The notes beneath the pieces were generated by a model that saw nothing but the letters and a program-made list of their open reading frames with translations, ran no database searches and was not told where the DNA came from. Of a DNA stretch of 64,000 nt, positions 1-9,195 are shown one piece after another; the stretch's first letter is position 1, and every line of letters starts with the position of its first letter. The stretch is from contig NZ_QJUI01000018.1 in NCBI RefSeq assembly GCF_004327285.1, positions 46,314-110,313 on the forward strand, given 5' to 3'. Origin of the DNA: Phytopseudomonas daroniae. GTDB lineage: Bacteria; Pseudomonadota; Gammaproteobacteria; Pseudomonadales; Pseudomonadaceae. The position numbers and the translations under genes are program-made.

Positions 1-42
1 ATCACGCTCTAGGGTCATGCGGGGGCTCCAGTGCTGGGCGGG

Positions 43-2613
43 TCAGAACGGTAATTTGATATCGGGGGCGACAATGCGCAGCTGCGAGCGGAACAGTTCC
101 TGAATCCGCTCGAGTTCTGCCTGGTTCTCCGCTTCGAAGCGCAGCACCAGAACCGGCGTGGTGTTGGATGCACGCACCAGGCCCCAGCCTTTCGGGTAAT
201 CGACGCGCACACCATCGAGGTTGGTCACACTGGCTTCGCCCCATTGGCCTTCGCGTTGCAGCCGCTCGATGATGGGGAACTTGGTCTGTTCGGTAACCTG
301 GATGTTGAGTTCCGGGGTCGACACGTCATTGGGAAACGCAGCGAACACCTGCTCGGCGGTGCGCTTGTCCTGGCTGAGAATTTCCAGCAGGCGGGCGGCG
401 GCGTAGATGCCGTCATCGAAGCCGAACCAGCGCTCCTTGAAGAACACGTGGCCGCTCATTTCGCCTGCCAGCAGGGCGCCGGTTTCCTTCATCTTCTTCT
501 TGATCAGCGAGTGGCCGGTCTTCCACATCACCGGGCGACCGCCGTAGCCGCTGATCAACGGGGTCAGGCGACGGGTGCATTTGACGTCGAAGATGATGTC
601 GGCGCCCGGATTGCGCGACACCACGTCCTTGGCGAACAGCATCAGCAGGCGATCCGGGTAGACGATGGCGCCGGTGTTGGTGACGACGCCAACGCGGTCA
701 CCATCGCCATCGAAGGCCAGGCCGATGTCCGCGTTCTCTTCCTTGACCTTGGCGATCAGGTCGACCAGGTTCTCGGGCTTGCCCGGATCCGGGTGGTGAT
801 TGGGGAAGTTGCCATCGACCTCGCAGTACAGCGGGATCACCTTGCAGCCCAGGGCTTCGATCAGCTGTGGTGCGATCACGCCCGCGGCGCCGTTGCCACA
901 GTCGACCACCACGCGCAGAGGCTTGGCCATGGCGATATCGTTGCGGATCTGTTCCAGGTAACGCGGCAGCAGGTCGATGGCCTCGACACTGCCTTCACCG
1001 CTGACCAGGTCGTTGTCGTCGATGCGTGTCTTGAGCGCCTGAATCTGCTCGTTGGCCAGGGTATCGCCAGCGATGACGATCTTGAAACCGTTGTAGTCCG
1101 GTGGATTGTGGCTGCCGGTGAGCATTACCGCGGACTTGCCGGCCAGCACGTGTGCGGCGTAGTACACCACTGGCGTCGGCACCATGCCGACGTCGCTGAC
1201 CTGGCAACCGCTGTCGACCAGGCCCTGGATCAGTTGCTGCACCAGCACCGGGCCGGACAGGCGGCCGTCACGGCCGACGGAGACGTTGGGCTCGCCTTCG
1301 GCCTGGCTCTGGGAACCGATGGCGCGGCCGATCCAGTACGCGGTTTCCGGAGTCAGGCCAGCGCCTACCACGCCGCGGATGTCATAGGCACGGAAGATGT
1401 CTGCAGGGAGTTTCGGGGCTTGCGGCGCGGTCATGGTCGGGGTCTGCTCCAGTCCCAGGAGATCCTGGTCGTCGTCGAGAATGTCGATATCGAGGATATC
1501 GGTGTCTTGAAACAGCGGATTTACGAGATCCGCTGGCTTGGCCGCGACACTACTACTGGGTTGCTGACTGGCGACGACATCCGGGCGTTTGGCCGGTTCC
1601 TGGGCACGACGGGGCAGTCGGCTCAGGTTCTGCGCCAGGTCATGCAGGGCGGGCAGGCTCAAGCTGAAGGCTTTGACGGCTTTGCCCGCGGAGAGTTCTT
1701 TTACCAGTTGGGTCAATTGCGATATGTCGCTTTTCAGGCGCTGCTGCAGGCGTCGGTTGACCAGGTAGAGCCCTGCCAGGGCACCGGCCAGCGCGACCAG
1801 CAGCGCAAGCGCCAGCAGCGCTGGCGACAACCCGTTATTGCCGAGGCTGGAGGCTGGTGTGAAGTTCAGCGTCCAGTGTGGGTTGCCGGTCGCGAATGCC
1901 TGGGCGTTACCATCGGCTTGGCCACGCTGAGTCAGTACCTGCGGGGCGCCACCGTCGAAGCGCTGCACCAGTTGGATCTGCCCGACATCGGCCGGTAGCG
2001 GCGGCAGGTTGGCGAGCACTCGGTTGAGGTCGACGGCCAGCAGCAGGGTGCCGAGCATCGGCCGGGTCTCGTCCTGGCGCACCGGGGCGACGCTGTAGGC
2101 CAGCCAACGTTCGCCCACCCGGTAGGCTTCGACAGCCGGTGCCTGCCCGCTCTCGAGGCGGCGCAGCATGTCCAGTGCGGCGAAGTTCATCGGCGCTGTG
2201 CGGCTGCTGTCCGGAACGGCCTGGCCGGTGAGGTTGAGCTGGGCATCGACCACGCCGTTCCAGTAGCGCAGCGCCTGTTCGGCATTGCGCAGTTGCTGCT
2301 CGTCGCCGCTCTGCAGGGCTCGCGAAAGCTCCGGATTGCGCGCTGCCACAAGGGTGTCGGCGCTGAGCTGTTTGAGCGCCTGTTGCAGGCTGGCGGCCTG
2401 GCTCTTGCCCCAGGCCTGGGTCAATTGCTCCTGCTGCCGCTGCTGGGCCGGAGTGACGGCGGTGACCCACAGCAGCGCGCCGGCCAGCACCACGCCGAGA
2501 GTGGCCGCCAGGGCGCCGGGCAGCAGCTCGGTCGTGGCCTTGTGTTTCGGTCGGGAGATAGTTTGCGAGTCGCCGGAGCGTTCTTCCTTGGGCGAGCGTT
2601 TGAAGCCTTTCAT
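43..2613 (-). CDS. algC: AlgC phosphomannomutase/phosphoglucomutase, long membrane-anchored form
   Basis: Interconverts mannose or glucose 6- and 1-phosphates for LPS, alginate and rhamnolipid precursors. The protein has 856 residues. The C-terminal ~463 residues form the enzyme: the phosphoserine loop TGSHNPPDYNGF puts Ser near residue 501, equivalent to Ser108 of the classical short AlgC, and the metal loop DGDGDRVGV follows. The N-terminal ~390 residues contain two hydrophobic segments (about 30-53 and 262-285) that bracket a likely periplasmic sensor-like domain, then an Asp-rich linker. ATG at 2613 is chosen because AGGAG lies just upstream; a start 19 codons earlier would overlap dut. 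The gene follows dut by 28 bp, probably in one operon. Confidence 0.95.
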   Translation of the reverse strand: MKGFKRSPKEERSGDSQTISRPKHKATTELLPGALAATLGVVLAGALLWVTAVTPAQQRQQEQLTQAWGKSQAASLQQALKQLSADTLVAARNPELSRALQSGDEQQLRNAEQALRYWNGVVDAQLNLTGQAVPDSSRTAPMNFAALDMLRRLESGQAPAVEAYRVGERWLAYSVAPVRQDETRPMLGTLLLAVDLNRVLANLPPLPADVGQIQLVQRFDGGAPQVLTQRGQADGNAQAFATGNPHWTLNFTPASSLGNNGLSPALLALALLVALAGALAGLYLVNRRLQQRLKSDISQLTQLVKELSAGKAVKAFSLSLPALHDLAQNLSRLPRRAQEPAKRPDVVASQQPSSSVAAKPADLVNPLFQDTDILDIDILDDDQDLLGLEQTPTMTAPQAPKLPADIFRAYDIRGVVGAGLTPETAYWIGRAIGSQSQAEGEPNVSVGRDGRLSGPVLVQQLIQGLVDSGCQVSDVGMVPTPVVYYAAHVLAGKSAVMLTGSHNPPDYNGFKIVIAGDTLANEQIQALKTRIDDNDLVSGEGSVEAIDLLPRYLEQIRNDIAMAKPLRVVVDCGNGAAGVIAPQLIEALGCKVIPLYCEVDGNFPNHHPDPGKPENLVDLIAKVKEENADIGLAFDGDGDRVGVVTNTGAIVYPDRLLMLFAKDVVSRNPGADIIFDVKCTRRLTPLISGYGGRPVMWKTGHSLIKKKMKETGALLAGEMSGHVFFKERWFGFDDGIYAAARLLEILSQDKRTAEQVFAAFPNDVSTPELNIQVTEQTKFPIIERLQREGQWGEASVTNLDGVRVDYPKGWGLVRASNTTPVLVLRFEAENQAELERIQELFRSQLRIVAPDIKLPF

Positions 2614-2641
2614 CGAACGTCTCCTGGCGATTGAGTCTGCT

Positions 2642-3097
2642 TCAGTGGCTACCTGAGTGGCCGAAACCACCGGCGCCGCGCTCGCTGTCGTCGAATTCCT
2701 CGACCACTTCGAAGCGTGCCTGCACGACGGGCACCAGCACCAGTTGGGCGATGCGCTCGCCGATCGCCATCTTGAAGGCGGTGTTGCCGCGGTTCCAGCA
2801 CGACACCATCAACTCGCCCTGGTAGTCGGAGTCGATCAACCCGACCAGGTTGCCGAGCACGATGCCGTGTTTGTGGCCCAGGCCCGAGCGCGGCAGGATC
2901 AGCGCCGCCAGGCCAGGATCGGCGATATGGATCGCCAAGCCAGTGGGGATCAATACGGTCTGGCCCGGTTCCAGAGTCAGGTCTTCCTTGAGCATGGCGC
3001 GCAGGTCGAGGCCTGCCGAGCCTGGAGTGGCATAGGCCGGCATGGGGAAGTCGTTACCGAGGCGGGGGTCGAGAATCTTGGCTTGTAGGGCGTGCAT
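2642..3097 (-). CDS. dut: Deoxyuridine 5'-triphosphate nucleotidohydrolase (dUTPase)
   Basis: Hydrolyses dUTP to dUMP and pyrophosphate, which keeps uracil out of DNA and feeds thymidylate synthesis. At 151 residues it has the usual length of the trimeric family. All five motifs are visible: AGLDLRA (28-34), PRSGL (69-73), GLIDSDYQGE (86-95), GERIAQL (113-119) and the C-terminal RGAGGFGHSG (140-149). It lies between coaBC (31 bp upstream) and algC (28 bp downstream) on the same strand, the classical Pseudomonas order, so co-transcription is likely. No strong Shine-Dalgarno is seen before the ATG. Confidence 0.96.
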   Translation of the reverse strand: MHALQAKILDPRLGNDFPMPAYATPGSAGLDLRAMLKEDLTLEPGQTVLIPTGLAIHIADPGLAALILPRSGLGHKHGIVLGNLVGLIDSDYQGELMVSCWNRGNTAFKMAIGERIAQLVLVPVVQARFEVVEEFDDSERGAGGFGHSGSH

Positions 3098-3128
3098 GGG
3101 GCGATCAGGTAGTCCGTGCTGATGAATG

Positions 3129-4337
3129 TCAGGGTTTGGGCTGGTGCGCGGCGATGAAGCTCATCAGTTGCCGGGCGATCTTGCCTTTGCTGGTCTGCGC
3201 GAAGCTGCTCTGGTGTAGCTCGCGATCGATGATGGTGATCGCGTTGTCTTCGCTGTTGAAGCCGATGCTGGGGTTGGCCACGTCATTGGCGACGATCAGG
3301 TCGAGGTTCTTGTCCTGGAGCTTGCGCGAGGCGTATGCCAACAGGTTCTCGGTCTCGGCGGCGAAACCGACGCTGAAGGGGCGGTCGTCGCGATGTGCGA
3401 GGGTGGCGAGAATGTCCGGATTGCGCACCATCTGCAACAGCAGGCCATCGCCGCTGTTGGGATCTTTCTTCAATTTGTGCTGGGCGACAACTTCCGGGCG
3501 GTAGTCGGCGACGGCTGCCGCGGCGATGAGGATGTCGCACGGCATGGCCGCTTCGCAGGCGGCGAGCATGTCGCGGGCGCTGACCACGTCGATGCGGTTG
3601 ACCCGATCCGGCGTCGCCAGGTGTACCGGGCCGCTGATCAGGGTGACCTTGGCGCCGGCTTCCACCGCGGCTTCGGCGAGGGCGAAGCCCATCTTGCCGG
3701 AGCTGTGGTTGGTGATGTAACGCACCGGGTCGATGTTTTCCTGGGTCGGGCCGGCGGTGATCAGCACGTGTTTGCCGGTCAGTGCCCGGTGCTCGAAGCT
3801 GTCGGCAGCAAGCTGCGCCAGGTCATCGGCTTCGAGCATGCGGCCCATGCCCACGTCGCCGCAGGCCTGGCTGCCGGATGCCGGCCCGAACAGGCGCAGA
3901 CCGCGCGCGCGCAGCAGCTCGGCATTGGCCTGGGTTGCAGGGTCGCGCCACATCGCCTGGTTCATTGCGGGGGCCAGGGCCACGGGCGCATCGGTGGCCA
4001 GTACCAGGGTGGTCAGTAGATCATCGGCCACGCCCTGTGCCAGGCGTGCCATAAGGTCGGCGGTCGCCGGCGCGATCAATACCAGATCGGCCCAGCGCGC
4101 CAGTTCGATATGCCCCATGGCGGCTTCTGCAGCCGGGTCGAGCAGATCCTGATGCACCGGGTGGCCGGACAGCGCCTGCAGGGTCAGGGGGGTAATGAAC
4201 TCACGACCGCCCTGGGTCATGACCACGCGCACTTCGGCGCCCTGATCCTTGAGTCGGCGAACCAGCTCGGCGCTCTTGTACGCCGCGATGCCGCCACCCA
4301 CGCCGAGGATGATGCGTTTGCGATACAGCCGCTGCAT
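3129..4337 (-). CDS. coaBC: Bifunctional phosphopantothenoylcysteine decarboxylase/synthetase
   Basis: Catalyses two consecutive steps of coenzyme A synthesis in the cytoplasm. It has 402 residues. The N-terminal flavoprotein (CoaC) half carries GGGIAAYKS (13-21), the active-site His in GHIELARWAD (His76), PAMN (123-126) and the substrate-clamp Cys in QACGDVGMGRM (Cys159). The CoaB half begins near residue 190 with TAGPTQENIDPVRYITN and contains the KLKKD motif. ATG at 4337 is chosen because GGCAGAG precedes it and the flavin fold starts immediately; upstream in-frame codons lack homology. It is divergent from radC. Confidence 0.95.
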   Translation of the reverse strand: MQRLYRKRIILGVGGGIAAYKSAELVRRLKDQGAEVRVVMTQGGREFITPLTLQALSGHPVHQDLLDPAAEAAMGHIELARWADLVLIAPATADLMARLAQGVADDLLTTLVLATDAPVALAPAMNQAMWRDPATQANAELLRARGLRLFGPASGSQACGDVGMGRMLEADDLAQLAADSFEHRALTGKHVLITAGPTQENIDPVRYITNHSSGKMGFALAEAAVEAGAKVTLISGPVHLATPDRVNRIDVVSARDMLAACEAAMPCDILIAAAAVADYRPEVVAQHKLKKDPNSGDGLLLQMVRNPDILATLAHRDDRPFSVGFAAETENLLAYASRKLQDKNLDLIVANDVANPSIGFNSEDNAITIIDRELHQSSFAQTSKGKIARQLMSFIAAHQPKP

Positions 4338-4513
4338 AACTCTGCCTTTGTCGTGTGTAGTTACAGACGCAGGTGACCGAGACCTCCCCAGGCCCGGCAC
4401 CACGCGAAAAACCGGGCTACGATAGCACAGCGGCAGCAGGGGAGCAGCGGCGTGCCGGGCAAGCCTGTTGCCGGCGGTACGCGATGCCGAATTGGAAGGA
4501 CAAGGAGCGTCTT

Positions 4514-5188
4514 ATGAGTATTCGTGAGTGGCCCGCGGCAGAGCGCCCGCGGGAAAAATTACTGGTTCAGGGCGCAGCCAGCCTGACCGATGCCGAGTTG
4601 CTGGCGATCTTCCTGCGAACCGGTGTAGCGGGGCAGAGTGCGGTGGATCTGGCGCGTCATCTGCTCGCCGACTTTGGCAGCTTGCGGTCGCTGTTACAGG
4701 CCGACTTGCCTTCATTCAGTCAACGCCTCGGGCTTGGGCCCGCCAAGTTCGCCCAGTTGCAAGCGGTGCTGGAAATGGCCCGTCGGCACCTGGCCGAGCA
4801 GTTGCGCCGTGATTCAGCCCTGGAAAGCCCGCAGGCGGTGCGTGATTACCTCAAGGCGCTGCTGCGTCACGAACCCCACGAAGTGTTCGGCTGCCTGTTT
4901 CTCGATGCCAAGCACCGCGTGCTGGCGTTCGAGGCGCTGTTCCAGGGCTCCATCGACAGCGCCAGCGTTTACCCGCGACAGGTCGTTAAACGTGCCCTGG
5001 CACACAATGCCGCCGCGTTGATTCTTACCCACAACCATCCGTCAGGCGTCGCCGAGCCGAGCCAGGCGGATCGCGTGCTGACCCGGCGACTGAAGGATGC
5101 CCTGGCACTGGTCGAGGTGCGTATTCTCGATCATTTCATCGTCGGCGACGGCGAGCCGTTGTCCATGGCCGAGCGCGGCTGGATGTAG
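4514..5188 (+). CDS. radC: RadC family (UPF0758) JAB/MPN-domain protein
   Basis: This 224-residue protein has an N-terminal helix-hairpin-helix-like part (about 1-100) and a C-terminal MPN domain with the JAMM metal motif HNHPSGVAEPSQAD (His173, His175, Asp186). The family was once tied to DNA repair, but its biochemical role is not settled; the metal site suggests a metalloprotease-like fold. The start at 4514 has AAGGAG at 4502-4507. An upstream in-frame ATG at 4373 would overlap the divergent coaBC 5' region and is rejected. Confidence 0.93.
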   Translation: MSIREWPAAERPREKLLVQGAASLTDAELLAIFLRTGVAGQSAVDLARHLLADFGSLRSLLQADLPSFSQRLGLGPAKFAQLQAVLEMARRHLAEQLRRDSALESPQAVRDYLKALLRHEPHEVFGCLFLDAKHRVLAFEALFQGSIDSASVYPRQVVKRALAHNAAALILTHNHPSGVAEPSQADRVLTRRLKDALALVEVRILDHFIVGDGEPLSMAERGWM

Positions 5189-5206
5189 CCTGCATGGCCA
5201 TGCCGG

Positions 5207-6571
5207 CTATCTGGCTTGCAGCAGCTCGCCCACTTTCAGCAGAACCAGTTCGCTGTCATCCGCGCGGTTGGGATCGCGACTGCTGGAGAACGGCAGGTTG
5301 TTGTCGTTGCCGACGACGATGTGCGTATCATCGACGATGTCGACGTTCTCGATGGTGAAGAACGGAAAGGTCAGCACCCCGTCGTTCAACGGCTTACGTG
5401 CCAGGCCTTGCGGATCCTGGATCGCGAGAAGGTCGACATAGCCGACCTTGCGCACCGGCTTGCCTAGGTTGCTGTCGTCGAGGGCCACCTTGTATACGCG
5501 CTTGAAGCGGGCGATGTCCGAGAAGCAGGTGCTGCCGGTCTCGCCTGCAGGGCAGGCCTTGTCGGGCGTGCCTTCGCCATTGTCGCGTTCGATGATCAGC
5601 CCGCTGGTGGCATCGATCATGTTGAAGTCGCCGATGGCGTGGCCGGGCTGCTCCAGGGGGTACAGCCAGTGGCGGCCCGTCCAGACCTCGCGCTGGACGT
5701 CGAACTCGATCATGCGCAACACGTTCTTGCCATCGTGCTGCTCGGCGTCGTTGCTGGCTGCATCCCACAAGGGGCCTTCGAGCAGTGCATAGAGTTTGCT
5801 GCCGTCGCTGGAGGCCGCCATGCCCTCCAGGCCCTTGGATCGACGCACCTCGAAGCTCATCGGTTCGGCAGGCCAGCCAGGCAGCTTCACCGCGGGGTTG
5901 TCAGGCGAGCGCACCGGTTTGCCCGCTACCTGCAGGTCGAATACGTTCAGCACCCGGCCCTGCAGGTCGGTCTTGATCAGGTAAGGCCCGAACTCGTCGC
6001 CGATCCAGATGGCATCACCTGCGAACTGGAAACTCTCGGGGTCGAAATCGGCGCCCGTCAGGTAGCGCGCTTTCGAGCCCTCATGAACGATTCGAAACGG
6101 CACCTTCTTGTCCGGGTCACTGAGAAATACAGTCGCCAACCGCCCGAACTCGCCTGTCTGGAAGTCGACGTCATAGTGGTTGAGGTAGAGCATCGAGTCG
6201 GCGGAGTTGGCCTTGGTGCCAAAGCCGTTGTCGGTCAGTATCCAGAAACTGCCGTCGGGCATGTGCTTGATGCCGGAATGGCCCTGCAGCGGCTGGCCTT
6301 CGAAAGGCAGCGACATGCCCGTGGGACGATTGGCCGACATCCCCTCGACGCTGCCGATTTTCTCTGTGCGCTGGCCATTGGAGAATTTGCCGCTGACGGC
6401 GAAATCTGCCGGTGCATCCGCAGGTGGGCTCACGAAGCTGGCTGCCGGCAGCACGGCGTGCCCGGCCAGTATCGCGGGGTAGGCGGTGGCCGTGTCCTGC
6501 CCGTGAGAGAGGAGCGGGACGCAGCAGAGTGTGGTGGCTAGCAGTTTGCAAACACTGACATTGAAGCGCAT
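5207..6571 (-). CDS. Exported esterase-like phytase-family protein (PF13449-like)
   Basis: A 454-residue protein with a typical Sec signal peptide (basic start, hydrophobic core, SHGQ cleavage region near residue 25). The rest looks like a beta-propeller of the 'esterase-like activity of phytase' family: MPDGSFWILTDNGFG, an acidic segment ADFDPESFQF, GDEFGPYLI, and an aromatic-rich C-terminal part. Asp-rich loops suggest calcium binding. The substrate is unknown; family members have been described as phytase- or phosphodiesterase-like. It is convergent with radC, 18 bp away. It stands alone, with no phosphate-regulation site recognised. Confidence 0.75.
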   Translation of the reverse strand: MRFNVSVCKLLATTLCCVPLLSHGQDTATAYPAILAGHAVLPAASFVSPPADAPADFAVSGKFSNGQRTEKIGSVEGMSANRPTGMSLPFEGQPLQGHSGIKHMPDGSFWILTDNGFGTKANSADSMLYLNHYDVDFQTGEFGRLATVFLSDPDKKVPFRIVHEGSKARYLTGADFDPESFQFAGDAIWIGDEFGPYLIKTDLQGRVLNVFDLQVAGKPVRSPDNPAVKLPGWPAEPMSFEVRRSKGLEGMAASSDGSKLYALLEGPLWDAASNDAEQHDGKNVLRMIEFDVQREVWTGRHWLYPLEQPGHAIGDFNMIDATSGLIIERDNGEGTPDKACPAGETGSTCFSDIARFKRVYKVALDDSNLGKPVRKVGYVDLLAIQDPQGLARKPLNDGVLTFPFFTIENVDIVDDTHIVVGNDNNLPFSSSRDPNRADDSELVLLKVGELLQAR

Positions 6572-6750
6572 GGCCTGAACAACCCCGTCTATGAAGAACG
6601 GACAGGGTGGAACAGGCGTATGTCATGACTGTGACAACTGCCTGTCGCCGAACTGCTGGCCCAGGGCTGCCCGAGCCCTGCGGGTTGGCAACCGCTGCCT
6701 GCCACGTTCATGGATCTGACGCTGGCGGGCGGCGATCAACGAGCGGTGTA

Positions 6751-8328
6751 TCAGGGCTTTACGCTGACCCTGGAGAAATCCTGGCGGCCGAACGGGCTGA
6801 CGCTGTAGCCCTCGACATCCTTGCGGGTCAGGGCATAGGCCGTCGGGTGGGCCAGGGGTAGCCACAGCGCCTGCTGCTGGATGATCGCCTGAGCGTCCTT
6901 ATATAGCGCGCTGCGTTTTGCCTGATCGCTGATCGCCTTGCCGTCGGCGATCAGCTTGTCGAGCTTGGCGTCGCAGTAGCGGGCGAAGTTCAGGCCGGAC
7001 TCCACCGAGGCGCAGGAAAATTGCGGGGTGAGGAAGTTGTCCGGGTCGCCGTTGTCGCCCGCCCAGCCCATGAACAACAGGTCGTGTTCGCCGGCCTTTG
7101 CCCGGCGGATCAACTCGCCCCACTCGATCACGCGAATCTCTGCCGTGATGCCGACTCCAGCCAGATCGGCCTGCAGCAGTTGTGCGCCAAGGCTGGGATT
7201 GGGATTGAGCACGCTGCCGGACGGGCGTGTCCAGATGGTGGTCTTGAAACCGTCGGCCAGACCCGCCTCGGCCAGCAGCGCACGGGCTTTTTGCGGGTCA
7301 TGGGCATAGCCCGGCAGGTCGTTGGCGTAGCTCCAGGTGTTGGGCGGATAAGGGCCGCTGGCGGGTTCTGCGCTGTTCTCGAATACCGCTTTCAGGTAGC
7401 TGGCCTTGTCGAACGCCAGGTTGATGGCCTGGCGCACGGCAGGCTTGTCCAGCGGCGGATGCTGACTGTTGATACCGACGAAGGCGGTCATGAAGGCTGC
7501 GGTCTTCACGCTGGTGAGGTTGGCATCCTTGCTGGCCGCTTCGACATCCATCGGTTTGGGCGACAGGGCTATATGGCACTCGCCTCGGCGCAGCTTCTGC
7601 AGACGTACGTTGGCGTCCGGGGTGATGGCATACACCAGCGCGTCGACTTTCGGCTTGCCGCCGAAGTAGTCGGCGTTGGCGACGTAACGCACCGCCGCAT
7701 CCTTCTGGAAGCGCCTGAACACGAAGGGGCCGGTGCCGATGGGCTGGCTGTTGAATTTCTCCGGAGTGCCTGCCTTGAACAGCTGGTCGGCGTATTCAGC
7801 CGAATAGATCGAGGCAAATCCCATGCTCAGGGTGGCAAGGAAGGTCGCATCGGGTTTGTTGAGGACGATGCGTACGTGGTGTGTGTCCAGCTTCTCGACT
7901 GCCTTGATCAGCTCCGGCCATTGCATGGACTGGGCGTGGGGATAACCACTGGTGGCGACCTTGTGCCAGGGTTGGACGGGGTCGAGCATGCGCTGGAAGC
8001 TGAACAGCACGTCGTCGGCTTCCAGAGGGCGGCTGGGCTTGAAGTAGTCGGTGCGATGGAATTGGACGTCGGGGCGCAGGGTGAAGTTATAGGTAAGGCC
8101 GTCCGGGGATATTTCCCAATCACTCGCCAGGCTCGCCACCAGCTTGCCGCTGGCGGCATCGAACTCCACCAGGCGGTTCATCAGCACGTCGGCCGATGCG
8201 TTGGTGGTGGTCAGGGAGTTGTACTGCACCACGTCGAACCCGTCCGGGCTGGCTTCGGTGCAGACGCTGAGCGTGGCGGCCTGGGCGAACAGCGGGGCGA
8301 TGAGCAGCGGCAAAAGAGCGAGACGCAT
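6751..8328 (-). CDS. Periplasmic substrate-binding protein of a peptide/solute ABC transporter (SBP_bac_5)
   Basis: A DppA/OppA-type extracellular solute-binding protein of 525 residues with a Sec signal (MRLALLPLLIAPLFAQA). Family features include NLAFDKASYLKAVF, an aromatic-rich C-terminus and the WAGDNGDPDNFL segment seen in dipeptide-binding proteins. ATG at 8328 follows CAGGAG at good spacing; the upstream extension to 8487 has no signal-peptide character. No permease or ATPase genes lie next to it, so it probably shares a transporter encoded elsewhere. Dipeptides are the likeliest ligand, by family only. Confidence 0.85.
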   Translation of the reverse strand: MRLALLPLLIAPLFAQAATLSVCTEASPDGFDVVQYNSLTTTNASADVLMNRLVEFDAASGKLVASLASDWEISPDGLTYNFTLRPDVQFHRTDYFKPSRPLEADDVLFSFQRMLDPVQPWHKVATSGYPHAQSMQWPELIKAVEKLDTHHVRIVLNKPDATFLATLSMGFASIYSAEYADQLFKAGTPEKFNSQPIGTGPFVFRRFQKDAAVRYVANADYFGGKPKVDALVYAITPDANVRLQKLRRGECHIALSPKPMDVEAASKDANLTSVKTAAFMTAFVGINSQHPPLDKPAVRQAINLAFDKASYLKAVFENSAEPASGPYPPNTWSYANDLPGYAHDPQKARALLAEAGLADGFKTTIWTRPSGSVLNPNPSLGAQLLQADLAGVGITAEIRVIEWGELIRRAKAGEHDLLFMGWAGDNGDPDNFLTPQFSCASVESGLNFARYCDAKLDKLIADGKAISDQAKRSALYKDAQAIIQQQALWLPLAHPTAYALTRKDVEGYSVSPFGRQDFSRVSVKP

Positions 8329-8534
8329 GGTGAACTCCTGAACGGGACGGCGCGCATCCGGCGGGCCGTCGAATGGAAAACGCTGACTGAGGTGGGTCGC
8401 GTTGACGCGTGAACAGACACTAAGCGATAAGTCGCAGGGGAACAACGTATCGTGGCGACGAATGGTCGTTGCCGGTCGCGCCTGCATGGCTGGGCCGGCG
8501 CGCCATTGGGCCCGCCATTAAAGTGTGTTCGCGC

Positions 8535-8563
8535 TTGTTGCTCCGGGGGCTTTCTGGTATAAA
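8535..8563 (+). promoter_or_regulatory. Predicted sigma-70 promoter of rpmBG
   Basis: TTGTTG at 8535-8540 and TATAAA at 8558-8563 are separated by exactly 17 bp, close to the sigma-70 consensus and pointing at rpmB. The initiation site would be near 8570, giving a leader of about 140 nt. The rest of the 381-bp gap between the solute-binding-protein start (8328) and rpmB holds no recognisable gene. Confidence 0.7.
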
Positions 8564-8665
8564 GCAGCGCTCTTTTCTAGGGGCCCGGTTGCTTGATTAC
8601 GATCTATCGCCGGTAAGACCCTGAAGAAACGCGGCGCCCAGCGCCGAAAAACAGAGATTAAGCGG

Positions 8666-8689
8666 CCAACCCATGCCGGGTTGGGCATG
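8666..8689 (+). promoter_or_regulatory. Leader with two mutually exclusive hairpins upstream of rpmB
   Basis: CCAACCC (8666-8672) can pair with GGGTTGG (8678-8684), or CATGCC (8672-8677) can pair with GGCATG (8684-8689). The two stems share bases and cannot form together. The element lies 21-44 nt before the rpmB ATG in the mRNA leader. Autoregulation by a ribosomal protein is possible but unproven. Confidence 0.4.
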
Positions 8690-8709
8690 TGGTTTTAGAG
8701 GGCTGAGGT

Positions 8710-8946
8710 ATGTCGAGAGTCTGTCAAGTTACCGGTAAGGGTCCGGTAACCGGGAATAACATTTCCCACGCCAACAACAAAACCCGTCGTCGTTTCCTGC
8801 CGAACCTGCAGCATCACCGCTTCTGGGTCGAGTCCGAAAAACGCTTCGTTCGTCTGCGCGTTACTGCCAAAGGCATGCGCATCATCGACAAGCGTGGTAT
8901 TGACGTAGTGCTGGCTGAAATCCGCAGCCGCGGCGAAAAGGTTTAA
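8710..8946 (+). CDS. rpmB: 50S ribosomal protein L28
   Basis: Large-subunit ribosomal protein of 78 residues, the usual bacterial length. It begins MSRVCQVTGKGPVTGNN, contains the basic KTRRRFLPNLQ segment and ends with the GIDVVLAEIRSRGEKV tail. Only one Cys is present, so this is a zinc-independent form without paired CxxC motifs. It is the first gene of the two-gene rpmBG operon, with rpmG 9 bp downstream and a clear terminator after it. A sigma-70-like promoter lies about 150 bp upstream. Confidence 0.98.
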   Translation: MSRVCQVTGKGPVTGNNISHANNKTRRRFLPNLQHHRFWVESEKRFVRLRVTAKGMRIIDKRGIDVVLAEIRSRGEKV

Positions 8947-8955
8947 GGAGCTATC

Positions 8956-9111
8956 ATGCGCGAACTGATCCGTTTGGTGTCCAGTGCCGGTACCGGCCAC
9001 TTCTACACCACCGACAAGAACAAACGCACCACGCCCGACAAGATCGAAATCAAGAAATTCGATCCGGTCGTACGTAAGCACGTGACTTACAAGGAAGCCA
9101 AGATCAAGTAA
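8956..9111 (+). CDS. rpmG: 50S ribosomal protein L33
   Basis: A 51-residue basic protein beginning MRELIRLVSSAGTGHFYTTD and ending in KEAKIK. It contains no cysteine, so it is the zinc-independent form of L33. AAGGAG (8945-8950) precedes the ATG. It lies 9 bp after rpmB and is followed by a strong intrinsic terminator, so rpmB and rpmG form a complete short operon, as in many gammaproteobacteria. Confidence 0.98.
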   Translation: MRELIRLVSSAGTGHFYTTDKNKRTTPDKIEIKKFDPVVRKHVTYKEAKIK

Positions 9112-9130
9112 TTGATCGGCGACCCTGTTG

Positions 9131-9157
9131 AAAAGCCCGCCTCATGGCGGGCTTTTT
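9131..9157 (+). terminator. Rho-independent terminator of rpmBG
   Basis: AAAAGCCCGCC, loop TCAT, then GGCGGGCTTTTT make an 11-bp stem followed by T residues, 19 nt after the rpmG stop codon. The A-rich left arm means it could also terminate transcripts reading leftward from the acylase gene at 9196. Confidence 0.92.
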
Positions 9158-9195
9158 CATGCCTGGGATTTGCCTCGGCGGGCTGTCGATGTCTG

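Noticed and set aside
244..1998. 584-codon plus-strand open frame opposite algC
   Set aside because: It is the antisense shadow of a real, motif-complete gene in GC-rich DNA; composition is atypical and no domain is seen.
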